64,000 nt of DNA from Zanthoxylum bungeanum (lineage: Eukaryota > Streptophyta > Magnoliopsida > Sapindales > Rutaceae), in the NCBI GenBank assembly GCA_019454045.1, contig SKCR01023427.1:496001-560000 (forward strand), read 5' to 3'. Position numbers and translations under genes: made by a program. Numbering within the stretch: the stretch's first letter is position 1; each line of letters begins with the position of its first letter. The notes under the pieces were generated by a model that did not search any database, was not told the origin of the DNA, and saw only the letters and a program-made list of their open reading frames with translations. Shown one piece after another: positions 1 through 9,117 of the stretch.

Positions 1-101
1 AAAATAACACAAAACACATCAAAATATTCACAAAACTCGAGAATCTATACAAAATAATAGGTTAAATGAGTGGAAAATAATGATAGATTTACCACTCATC
101 A
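1..101 (-). repeat. Start of 3' LTR of the Athila element (truncated by window)
   Basis: This segment matches 12573-12673 at 97 of 101 positions and ends in ACTCATCA, so on the minus strand the LTR begins TGATGAGTGG. Most of this LTR lies to the left of the window. Confidence 0.9.
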
Positions 102-112
102 CACCCCAAACC
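102..112 (-). other. Polypurine tract of the Athila element
   Basis: On the minus strand the sequence GGTTTGGGGTG lies directly before the LTR start TGATGAG, the expected place for the plus-strand primer. It fixes the 3' LTR boundary. Confidence 0.7.
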
Positions 113-1398
113 TAACATTTTGCTAGTCCTCGAGCAAAACATAGAATAAAATAACATAATTAAAATTTAACTAAGCCACTTTCGTAGGGATCACGGTTGC
201 ATTTAGCATATGCAACAAGCCTTTAAACCCCTAGGTGTCCCTAGTGGACGAGTTGTAGTCTCGTGAGGGTTTACAGCAATGATGCCCACAAACATTTTAC
301 AAAAGTAAAAATGTAATGAAATTAATGCACACAAAAGCAAAAAGACAAGCGAAAAGATAATAAAGAAGTTAGTGACTAATCAGGTGAAACTTCTACTACA
401 AGTTACTAGTTGTTTTGTTTCTTTCTAAATTACTGAATAAGTAAATTCTCCGATTATTTTTTACCATTCTCCATATACACAACTTAACAAAGTATTATTC
501 AACTCATTTTTGCCCACAACAGTCATAAGTGTAGTTGATAAGAGGGTAATATTTTTGTCCTAAAGTTTTATCAGACTTCACACCTTTTTGTAGTGATGGA
601 ATAATTTTTCTGATTTTTCTGTTTTTTTCTTTGATTTTTGCTTTTGAATTTTTTTATTTATATACAATACCTTCCATCTATGTAGCGAGCTTTGGGTCGG
701 TGGCTCCCAAACCAGTTGGCTTTAGGGCACCAGGTGTTAAGACACCCCTACGGACTTAATTACCCAGACTTCAGATATATATATTTTTGCAACATCTTCG
801 ATCCATGTAACGAGCGTTGGGCCAGTGACTCCCAAACCAGTTGGCTTTAGGGCACTAGGTTTTAAAATACCCTTACAGACTTAATAACTCGGATCTGAGA
901 CGTTTTTTTTTTTACTCCATCACTTCTTGAGATGCTTCCTCCAATTAAACAAGAGCACTGAATATTACAATCTTTTCAATTACAGCATCATGTCTGTATG
1001 TTACTATGCATGTTGATAATACCTGCCAACTGAGCATATGAAGATCCATTATTAGTCAGTTTTATGGAGAATTTACAAATTAAGTAATTTAAAAGGAAAT
1101 AAACAAAAATTAACTTATTTCGAAATATGTTTGAGATACGTCTCAAGAGTGGAAACTCCTTACACAGCTATCTCTCACCAATTTCACCTTTTTAGTCAAC
1201 AAAAACACAAAATATTTTTGTAATTTTTGAAAAAAATTTAATTTTTTTTTTGGATTTTTCGAAAAATTTTGGTCTAAAAATAAACTGAAAATAAAATACT
1301 AATCAACTAATTCTCTCCCCCAAACCTAAACTACACATTGTCCCCAATGTCTTGAATTATAGAAGAAGAGTTTAGAAGATAGTACCTGATTGGCTGAA
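113..1398 (-). other. Athila 3' non-coding internal region
   Basis: No credible coding sequence is visible. The region has T-rich stretches and a diverged tandem pair of about 118 bp (about 672-785 and 790-903), both containing the shared core CCCAAACCAGTTGGCTTTAG. Such non-coding stretches before the 3' LTR are usual in Athila elements. It separates the LOG stop codon from the polypurine tract. Confidence 0.6.
672..903. repeat. Two-copy tandem duplication, about 118 bp unit
   Basis: Two adjacent diverged copies share the block GGCTCCCAAACCAGTTGG and the following run TTTAGGGCAC, then related 'GACTTAAT' tails. They lie inside the Athila 3' internal region. Confidence 0.7.
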
Positions 1399-2052
1399 CT
1401 ACCGATTAAGATCAATATCTAACTTACGCTTTTTATCACGATCACTGTCTGACCAGTTCAACTTGGAAAGAATGGTGTCTGGTTTCGGTTCAAAGGCAAG
1501 GATTTGGTCGATTAATTCTTCTGCCTTTGTAGCAGTCAGGAAAATCTCATCCACTGATTTTGTGACGAACTCCTGTCTCTTTGCTTCCGCAAGGAAAACA
1601 AACAGAAAGTCAAAGAAATGCTCGATGTTTAATAACCCAATAGGCTTCTGATGGATGTTTAAGTGTGCCCACGATGCTACTGTGAACATTTCCTCAAATG
1701 TTCCAAGTCCTCCTGGCAATGCAATAAACGCATCTGCTGTATTGACCATTTCTTGGATTTGTTCAGACATACCTGATACGATGCGTTCATCACCATTTGT
1801 GGGTCCAATTAATTGTTCCTTTGCCAGAGGTCTGGGGATGATTCCCAGAACATGTCCGCCACCGTCCTGAACGGCTTTTGAAATACTACCCATCAATCCA
1901 AGATTGCCTCCGCCATATACCAAGTGCATGTTCCTCTCAGCTATTACTCGTCCCAATTCTTTCGCAGCCTCAATGAATTCTGATTTGTTACCAGAATTAG
2001 ATCCACAGAAAACGCAAATTCTCTTGAATCTCTGCTGTGATGTTGCTTCCAT
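1399..2052 (-). CDS. LOG-type cytokinin riboside 5'-monophosphate phosphoribohydrolase, intronless, carried by a retrotransposon
   Basis: LOG enzymes release active cytokinin bases from their ribose-monophosphates in the cytosol. This 217-aa ORF has the full lysine-decarboxylase-like (Rossmann) LOG fold: ICVFCGS at residues 12-18, GGGNLGLMG at 48-56, PGGLGTFEE at 113-121, and a WAHLNIHQKPIGLLN-type segment at about 128-142. The length is normal for the family (about 210-225 aa). I chose the start at 2052 because family similarity begins there; the frame stays open upstream to 2307 without LOG-like residues. Plant LOG genes normally have several introns; this one has none. It lies in the same orientation as the Athila element, between pol and the 3' LTR. 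Two oddities: glutamine at residue 98 where the family has arginine, and leucine in the PGG(Y/F)GT motif. Activity is therefore uncertain; the identity is firm. Confidence 0.92.
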   Translation of the reverse strand: MEATSQQRFKRICVFCGSNSGNKSEFIEAAKELGRVIAERNMHLVYGGGNLGLMGSISKAVQDGGGHVLGIIPRPLAKEQLIGPTNGDERIVSGMSEQIQEMVNTADAFIALPGGLGTFEEMFTVASWAHLNIHQKPIGLLNIEHFFDFLFVFLAEAKRQEFVTKSVDEIFLTATKAEELIDQILAFEPKPDTILSKLNWSDSDRDKKRKLDIDLNR

Positions 2053-2106
2053 TTTCTCTTTCTTATTTGAATTTGGATGTGTTGAAGAGAAAAAATGAAG
2101 AGCTGA

Positions 2107-2113
2107 ATTTATA
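2107..2113 (-). promoter_or_regulatory. Candidate TATA box for the LOG gene
   Basis: TATAAAT on the minus strand lies 55 nt before the LOG ATG and is followed by a pyrimidine-rich CTCTTCATTTTTTCTCTTC stretch that could hold the transcription start. This would leave a 5'UTR of about 25-30 nt. It is inferred from position and sequence only. Confidence 0.4.
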
Positions 2114-2281
2114 GACCTGAAAAGGGTGAGTGATATTTGCACTAGTATCTGCCAAATGACAATTGTTAAAATAATCGTGATAATCAAAAAGATCCGGATC
2201 CTGTCGGAAAACAAATCAAAATTATTAGGAAAAGACAAAGAGATATAATATGTACAAGATAAGTAGCGGCTTGATTGACAT

Positions 2282-2770
2282 CTATGCGTCAGGGACAAGT
2301 TTCCCATCCAATTTTCTTATAAATTGGCAAACAGGGTCTTTTTGAGTCAGATTCTCAAGACTTAACTGTTGTCTCTCCTTTTGGAATTGTGCATATAACA
2401 CACAAATTTCATGATACACATATCCACTGGGATGCGTCTCAAGAGTTTTAGATATGTCATCCAAAGACTCCTTACTCAAGCCATCCCTAATGAAATTAAT
2501 TTTGTCTTCGCGGTTATAAGACACCATTCCTAAAAAACGACAACGAGAATTACAAAACATGCGAGCACATTTGTAACAAACACCCATTCTTTTGGCTCTT
2601 CTTTTTTTAGCATAGGTGCTTCTTCCTAACCCAGGCAGATGTGAAATAAAAGGATCAGAAGACTCACCTGCAAATCGAACTCTTGCTTCAATAATCCAAT
2701 GAATATCAGTATGAATACCTTTGATCATCAGTAGTCTCATCTGTTCCAAGCGAGCTTTGTAAACTTTCAT
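2282..2770 (-). CDS. Cysteine-rich basic protein resembling carlavirus-type nucleic-acid-binding (CRP/Carla_C4) proteins
   Basis: This is a 162-aa intact ORF. A basic run (AKKRRAKR, residues 54-61) is followed at once by cysteines 65, 68, 73 and 77 (C-x2-C-x4-C-x3-C), then GMVSYN and a FI-x-DG-like segment. The order 'GxSxYAKxRRA, basic, cysteine cluster, G-x-SYN, FI' is what I know from the small cysteine-rich proteins of carlaviruses and relatives, which bind nucleic acid and often suppress RNA silencing; the inter-cysteine spacing here is shorter. The C-terminal half (about 100-162) is unfamiliar. It lies immediately upstream of the LOG gene on the same strand, in the env-like position of an Athila element. 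A 10-codon upstream ORF (MEEALANLHK) precedes it. It could instead be an unrelated zinc-knuckle protein. No stop or frameshift breaks it. Confidence 0.55.
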   Translation of the reverse strand: MKVYKARLEQMRLLMIKGIHTDIHWIIEARVRFAGESSDPFISHLPGLGRSTYAKKRRAKRMGVCYKCARMFCNSRCRFLGMVSYNREDKINFIRDGLSKESLDDISKTLETHPSGYVYHEICVLYAQFQKERQQLSLENLTQKDPVCQFIRKLDGKLVPDA

Positions 2771-2845
2771 CAGAGATTTTTGAGGAAGAGAAGGAAATTA
2801 CTTGTGAAGATTTGCGAGAGCTTCTTCCATCTTAAAATGCTTCAA

Positions 2846-2860
2846 ACTGTAAAAACTAAA
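2846..2860 (-). other. Candidate splice acceptor ahead of the passenger ORFs
   Basis: On the minus strand the sequence TTTAGTTTTTACAG ends at 2847. It lies about 75 nt before the cysteine-rich ORF, where a spliced subgenomic RNA would need an acceptor. Env-like ORFs of Athila elements are thought to be expressed from spliced RNA; use of this site is inference. Confidence 0.3.
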
Positions 2861-2889
2861 CACACAAATTTAAATCACACCAAATCACA

Positions 2890-3025
2890 ATATATACAGA
2901 AATCGCATGGGTTGCCTCCCTGCAAGCGCTAAGTTTAACGTCGTCAGCCAGACGTGACTACCCGAACGTTATGCTGGATCTGAAAGTGTGACACTTTCTT
3001 TTTGTCGCTCAAATGATTCTCCCCA
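2890..3025 (-). other. Conserved Athila spacer downstream of pol
   Basis: The plus-strand block GGGTTGCCTCCCTGCAAGCG with the following 'TTTAACGTCGTCAGCC' resembles the short spacer commonly found just after the integrase gene of Athila elements. No coding potential is seen. Confidence 0.45.
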
Positions 3026-3129
3026 TTAGTGTTTGACTCGTTGACTATTCACTTTGAATGTGTTGTTGGTATTAGGATCAAGTAACTCAACAGCTCCATG
3101 TGGTAAAACCTGAGTGATCACAAATGGAC
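3026..3129 (-). pseudogene. C-terminal tail of Athila integrase, separated by a nested solo LTR
   Basis: Minus-strand translation reads SGPFVITQVLPHGAVELLDP and continues to FKVNSQRVKH before a TAA at 3026. This is the typical end of an Athila integrase. It continues the same frame that stops at the insertion edge at 5277, so the two parts were one protein before the solo LTR inserted. Confidence 0.85.
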
Positions 3130-3134
3130 CTGAC
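3130..3134. repeat. Target-site duplication, left copy (CTGAC)
   Basis: CTGAC at 3130-3134 is matched by CTGAC at 5272-5276 on the far side of the solo LTR. Confidence 0.85.
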
Positions 3135-5271
3135 TGTTGAGTTCTAATATAGGTCCCAAAATCATGAAATCAAGCACAAAATTCGCATGAATACTCAAAG
3201 GAGTAAGGGCGGAATCATATACTCACAATGATTGGATTTGATGCAAAGAACAAGATGTGTTTTTCTTCCTCCAAGCAGTTCGGCAGTAAGCTTTTGAGCC
3301 ATGGGGCTGCTCGGTTTTGGCCTCCAAAGTTCCTCCAAGAATCGGCCATTGAAGACTCCATTGAAGCTTCAAGCTTTTCCATGCTCATAAATTCGTTTCC
3401 CTATCACCTATGTATAACTCAAGGTGTGCTAGCACTAAGTCTTCTTCCTTGCTTCCCCTTGATTCGGTCAAACCAGAAACATTTAGAGGAAAAACGGTTC
3501 CAAAACCGTGAAAGAGATGAAGAAGAAAAAGAGGGAAAAGAGGGAAAAGAGAAGTAGAAGGGTTTTACGTGAAAGGGAGTGGAGAGAGAGAAATAAAAGC
3601 TTTTTACTTTTATATTTATTTGTTTTTATTAAATTGATTTTCCAAAAACCAATTAAAACAATTACCAAAACTTTTTGAATTTCAAAAGTCAAAAGCAAAA
3701 GCCAAAAAGTAAAAAGCAATAAAGCTTTCCATCACATCACATCGCTTTAATAAAGTGACAACATGTCATGTCACATCACTCAAAGTGACAAATGATTTGA
3801 CAATTGATGTGACTAGCGATTTGACGCTTGACGTGACTTGCGTGTCGCACTCGAATTCAAAATACGAATGCGCTCGCAAACACGCTCGGGCTCGGGTTCG
3901 CTAATTCCAAATTAACGAATTTTCCGTTGCGACGTAATTAACGATTACGCCTAGCAAAATCACTATTCACGTCGCTAACGAATTAATTCTAAATTAATTC
4001 GTTCGCCCGAATTAAAATCTAATTTTAATTCCGCGTCGAAATCTAATTTCGCATAATATATCGAATATATTATTTTATCGATTAATTCCAAATTAATCGT
4101 TCTCTCTCTTTAATTAATATTTTATCCCAGATAAAATATCTCTGCAATTAATCCCAGATTAATTTTCTCTCTCTTCTAATTAATCTTCTCTCTTTACTAA
4201 TTAATCCCAGATTAATCATAGTGCGAGTCATACGTCATCGGTGAATCTTCAGGAAGCGACCCATGAGATCTCCGGATATGTTGGCAGTAAATACGGTCGT
4301 TGGACTGTCCGAACACGTAAGTACCTCGTACTACGTTTATACCGATTTACAAGACAAGGTTGGCTTCTAGCAAAGCGCCATGCCTACCCAATTCTCCAGA
4401 AATATTCTTACAGGAATATATAGATCTGTATCAAGCGTAGTATACCGTAGTATTGCGTATATCAGCCCAGTATCGGATAGTCACGTGCTAGGGCTGGGGC
4501 TGGATAAGTGTCTGCCCCGTCCGAAGCACATGTCGGATGTCTGGTAACTAGTCTCTATAATCGGATATATATGACCTTGTCATAATATCCCGATGGCCGG
4601 CCGGCACTTAAGAGCACTAATACCGTATCCTGCGTGACATCATCTCCACTATAACTGGAGTGATACTTCCGTCTTGACATCACACCTAATACACTACGAC
4701 TCTCTGATAAACCCAAAAGTGGTGTACACAGAACCGGTTAAAGCCCTGTACCACCAAGACCAAAGTCTACCGATTATCGCAAGTATTAGCGATGTAAGTC
4801 TCAGGTTAAGACTATACACACCTACCTTGATTTCGGCCTCCCATAGACACATAGTCATAATACCAATGGGATTCCGAGGGGTCTATCCAGAGCGAAGCTG
4901 TTTCCCGTACCATCGGTGAAACACGACCTCCTATCGCACTTGCATAAGTATCCAATACTTATATATATGAGAACTATGCCGTTGTGCCCTCACAACGCAC
5001 ACAAGTGCAATACTAGCCTATTCCGCATTATCGATGTCCAGTCTCGATAATACTCCGGCTATGGATATTTAATGATTAACCTTCGGGGACTGATACTGTC
5101 TCATATCATTCTCAGTCCAGGAACTAATCATAGGGACCTCTCTTCATTTATATATCTATGGTGATCTAATCACAAATGATGAGAGTGCAATTTCCTTGTC
5201 ACATAGTTAATTTGCTACAACAACACAATGGTCTGTGCAAATAGTGACGCTATGGGTCATTTTGTCCAACA
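3135..5271 (-). mobile_element. Solo LTR (2137 bp) inserted in the Athila integrase gene
   Basis: The segment starts TGTTGAG and ends CCAACA, with 5-bp inverted ends TGTTG/CAACA, and a perfect CTGAC duplication flanks it. Removing it together with one CTGAC copy restores the integrase frame exactly. No gag or pol is present, so it is a solo LTR. The orientation is inferred as minus: a TATAAAAG motif near 3612 (minus strand) is followed by a pyrimidine-rich TTTCTCTCTCTCCACTCCC start-like region. Small ORFs inside are not credible genes. The parent family is not identified. Confidence 0.85.
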
Positions 5272-5276
5272 CTGAC

Positions 5277-8200
5277 CACATTGACTTCAACTTTCCAGGG
5301 AAAAGTTTCAACCTCGAGTTGTTCAACAACACCTGCTGTCTTGGTTCCAGTTGTCTGTGCACTATTTTTTGATCATGTCATTTCTTGGTCTTTTCTTTGT
5401 ACAATTTGGCATTCTCATAAGCTTGTAGGCGAAATTCCTCCAGTTCATTGAGTTGATGAAGTCTTTTCTCTCCTGCAGCTTGTGGATCAAGATTCAGTTT
5501 CTTCAGTGCCCAGTACGCCTTGTATTCAAGTTCAACTGGCAGATGGCATGCTTTTCCAAACACCAATCGATATGGAGACATACCAATAGGTGTCTTGTAA
5601 GCTGTTCTGTAGGCCCATAATGCGTCATCGAGTTTTGTAGACCAGTCCTTTCTTGTTGATCCAACAGTTCTTTCCAAAATTCTTTTAATCTCCATGTTTG
5701 AAACTTCAACTTGTCCATTTGACTGTGGGTGGTAGGCTGTGGAAACTTTGTGAGTAACTCCGTATTTGGATAGGAGTGCATCAAAATATTTGTTACAGAA
5801 ATGAGTGCCACCATCACTGATGATTGCCCGAGGTGTTCCAAACCGAGTGAAAATGTTCTTTTTCATGAATTTGATCACAACTTTCGAATCATTGGATGGC
5901 AGTGCAATTGCTTCGACCCATTTGGAGACGTAGTCTACAGCAACCAGAATGTACATGTTTCCGAATGATGGAACAAATGGTCCCATGAAATCTATACCCC
6001 ACACATCAAATATTTCCACTTCCAGAATATTTTACAACGGTCCTTCATTTCTTCTCGAAATATTCCCCGTTCTCTGGCACCTGTCACATTGAAAAGCAAA
6101 AAGATAAGCATCTTTAAAAAATGTGGGCCAGAACAAACCTGATTGAAGGACTTTTGCTGCAGTTTTGTCCCCGCTGAAGTGTCCACCATATGGTGATGAA
6201 TGACAGTGTTGCAAAACACTGTTGACCTCCTCATGTGGAACACATCGTCTCAATAATTGATCAGCATATCGTTTGAACATGTACGGTTCATCCCAAACAT
6301 AGTGCTTGACTTCTTTGAAAAATTTCTTTCGTTGCTGAGTTGTCCATTCCAACGGCCATTTTCCTGACACAATGAAGTTGACATAATCAGCATACCAAGG
6401 GACATTGTGCTATTTCATGGCAAACAACTGCTCATCTGGAAAAGTTTCTTTGATTGATAGTTCTTTGCCAGCTGTTTCTCCATTCTCGAGTCTCGATAAA
6501 TGATCTGCCACCTGGTTTTCTGTTCCTTTCATATCTCGAATCTCCACATCGAATTCTTGCAAAAGAAGAATCCAACAGATCAATCTGGGTTTGGCATCTT
6601 TCTTTGCGATCAGATATTTGATTGCTGAATGATCAGTGTAGACCACCACTTTGGGACCCAGCAGATAAGAGCGAAATTTGTCGAAAGCGAACACAACTGC
6701 AAGCAACTCCTTTTCAGTGGTAGTGTAGTTGAGTTGAGCTTCATTTAGAGTTCAGCTGGAGTAATAAATGGTATGGAAAATTTTTGCTTTGCGTTGTCCC
6801 AACACTGCACCTACAGTAAAATCACTAGCATCGCACATCACCTCAAATGGAAGAGTCCAATCTGGTGCTACAATGATAGGGGCAGAAACCAATTTGTGTT
6901 TCAAAATATCAAAGGCTTCCTGACATTCTTTGGTGAAGTTGAATGGCACATCCTTCTCCAGAAGATTGCAAAGAGGTTTTGCAATTTTGGAAAAGTCTTT
7001 GATAAATCTCCTGTAAAAACCTGCATGTCCAAGAAAACTTCGAATACCTTTGACAGTTTTTGGTGGAGGTAGTTTTTCTATTGTCTCGATCTTTGCTTTG
7101 TCTACCTCGATTCCCTTCTTTGAGATTTGGTGTCCAAGAACAATGCCTTCTTCCACCATGAAATGGCATTTCTCCCAGTTGAGTACTAGGTTTGTGTCTT
7201 CGCACCTTTGTAACACATGTTCTAGATTTTGCAAACAATGATCAAAAGAATCTCCAAACACAGAAAAGTCATCCATAAATACCTCCATACTCTGCTCCAA
7301 CATGTCTGAGAAAATGGCCATCATGCAACGCTGAAATGTGGCTGGGGCATTACATAATCCAAATGGCATTCTGCGGAAAGCAAAAGTACCATAGGGACAT
7401 GTAAATGTGGTTTTCTCCTGATCTTCTAGAGCGATAGCAATTTGGTTGTATCCTGAATATCCGTCCAGAAAACAGTAGTAGTCATGTCCTGCCAATCTGC
7501 CCAGCATTTGATCAATGAAAGGCAGCGGAAAATGGTCCTTCCTCGTGGCTTTGTTCAGCTTTCGGTAGTCCATGCATACTCTCCATCCAGTCACCGTTCT
7601 TGTTGGAATCAGCTCGTTCTTTTCATTGGTGACCATAGTAATTCCTCATTTCTTTGGTACACGCTGCATAGGACTTACCCAAGAGTTGTCTGAGATGGGG
7701 TAAATGATGCCAACATCCAACCATTTAATGATTTCTTTCTTTATAACTTCCTTCATGATTGGATTCAGTCTCCGTTGATGCTCCACTGTGGGTTTGTAAT
7801 CGTCATTCATCAGGATCTTGTGCATGCAAAATGATGGACTTATGCCTCGAATATCAGTTATAGTCCAGCCAATGGCTTTCTTGTGTTCACGTAACACTCT
7901 CAGTAACTTTTCTTTCTGTTCCAAAGTTAGTGACGAAGAAATAATAACAGGTAATTCAGAAGAGTTTCCAAGAAATGCATACCTGAGATGGTTTGGAAGT
8001 AACTTCAGCTCCAACTGTGGTGGTTCTTCAATTGAGGGTTTGAGTCGATCCTTCTTCGGGAGTTCCAGACTTTCCACTGGTGGTGTTGCTTTGAAACGAA
8101 GTGGTTTGTCAAAGTAGTTGATACATTCCATAATCTCAGCATCAAGCTCACTATCAGTCATGTTGGTGATACAAGCTTTCAGTTTGTCTGTGGGAATTGT

Positions 8201-9117
8201 ATCAATATCCTGAACAATATTATCAATAACATCAACTCTGAAACATTCTTCCTCTTTTTCATCGCTCGGGAATTTCATGGCTTTGAAAACATTGAAGGTA
8301 ACTTCTTGGTCCTGAACTTTCATGGTTAATTCTCCTTTTTGAACATCAATCACAGTTCGTCCTGTCGCCAAGAATGGTCTCCCAAGGATGATAGGCACAT
8401 CTTTTTCTTCTTCCATGTCTAGAATGATGAAATCTGCTGGGAGAATAAGTTTGTCAACTTTGACCAGCACATCTTCAACAACTCCTCTCGGAAATGCGAG
8501 CGTTCTATCAGCAAGTTGCAGTGAAACTGAGGTAGGCATTGCTTCTCCAATTTGCAGTTTCCTGTAAATAGAAAAAGGCATTAAGTTAACACTAGCTCCT
8601 AAATCACATAAAGCCTTACTGATATAATGTTCTCCAATGGTACACGGGACTGTGAAACTGCCAGGATCTTTCAACTTCGGGGGAAGTTTCCTCTGAATGA
8701 TGGCACTGCATTCCTCCGTCAATGCTACTGTCTCGTAATCTCCCAATCTCCGTTTTTGTGAAAGAATATCTTTCATGAATTTGACATAGCTGGGCATTTC
8801 TTCCAAGGCTTCTGCAAATGGGATGTTGATGTGCAGCTTTTTGAACACTTCTAGGAATTGGGCAAACTGCTTGTCCAGTTTGTTTTTCTGAAGACGCTGA
8901 GGAAAAGGTGGAGGTGGAGTAATCTGTTCTTTTTCCTTTGCTTCTGGTTCCTCCATATGTTGCTCTGCTTCTTTTGAAACTTCTTTTTTGGATGCCTTGA
9001 TTCCAACATCTTTGTTGATCTCAGTATCGCTTTTCAAGGTGATGGCTTGACATTGCTCATTCCCTCGGTTCCTTGGATTTGGTTCTGTGTTACTGGGAAG
9101 ATTTCCTGGCGGTAACT
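5277..9117 (-). pseudogene. Athila pol: protease, reverse transcriptase, RNase H, integrase, broken by stops
   Basis: One continuous minus-strand frame encodes, in order, the retropepsin (DLGASVN near 8600), RT (FRRMPFGLCNAPATF, FMDDFSVFG near 7270), RNase H ([10 protein letters not shown] near 6640) and integrase (zinc motif near 6230-6070; catalytic region [28 protein letters not shown] with its glutamate). The frame is intact except for stop codons at 7646, 6752, 6410, 6032 and 5378. Several fit C-to-T or G-to-A change (an expected CGA or CAG/CAA, and TGG to TGA). A frameshift near 9117 separates it from gag. The element cannot make a functional polymerase. Confidence 0.92.

Noticed and set aside
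2053..2307. N-terminal extension of the LOG ORF (85 residues upstream of MEATS)
   Set aside because: It has no LOG similarity, overlaps the end of the cysteine-rich ORF, and a TATA-like motif and leader-like sequence lie inside it.
3228..4919. Several ORFs of 60-109 codons between 3228 and 4919
   Set aside because: They all lie inside the solo LTR, have low-complexity or random composition and no family features.
9034..9117. Programmed -1 frameshift between gag and pol
   Set aside because: Athila relatives have one gag-pol ORF, no slippery site is evident, and the pol-frame sequence upstream of the switch is not needed; a simple indel explains it.
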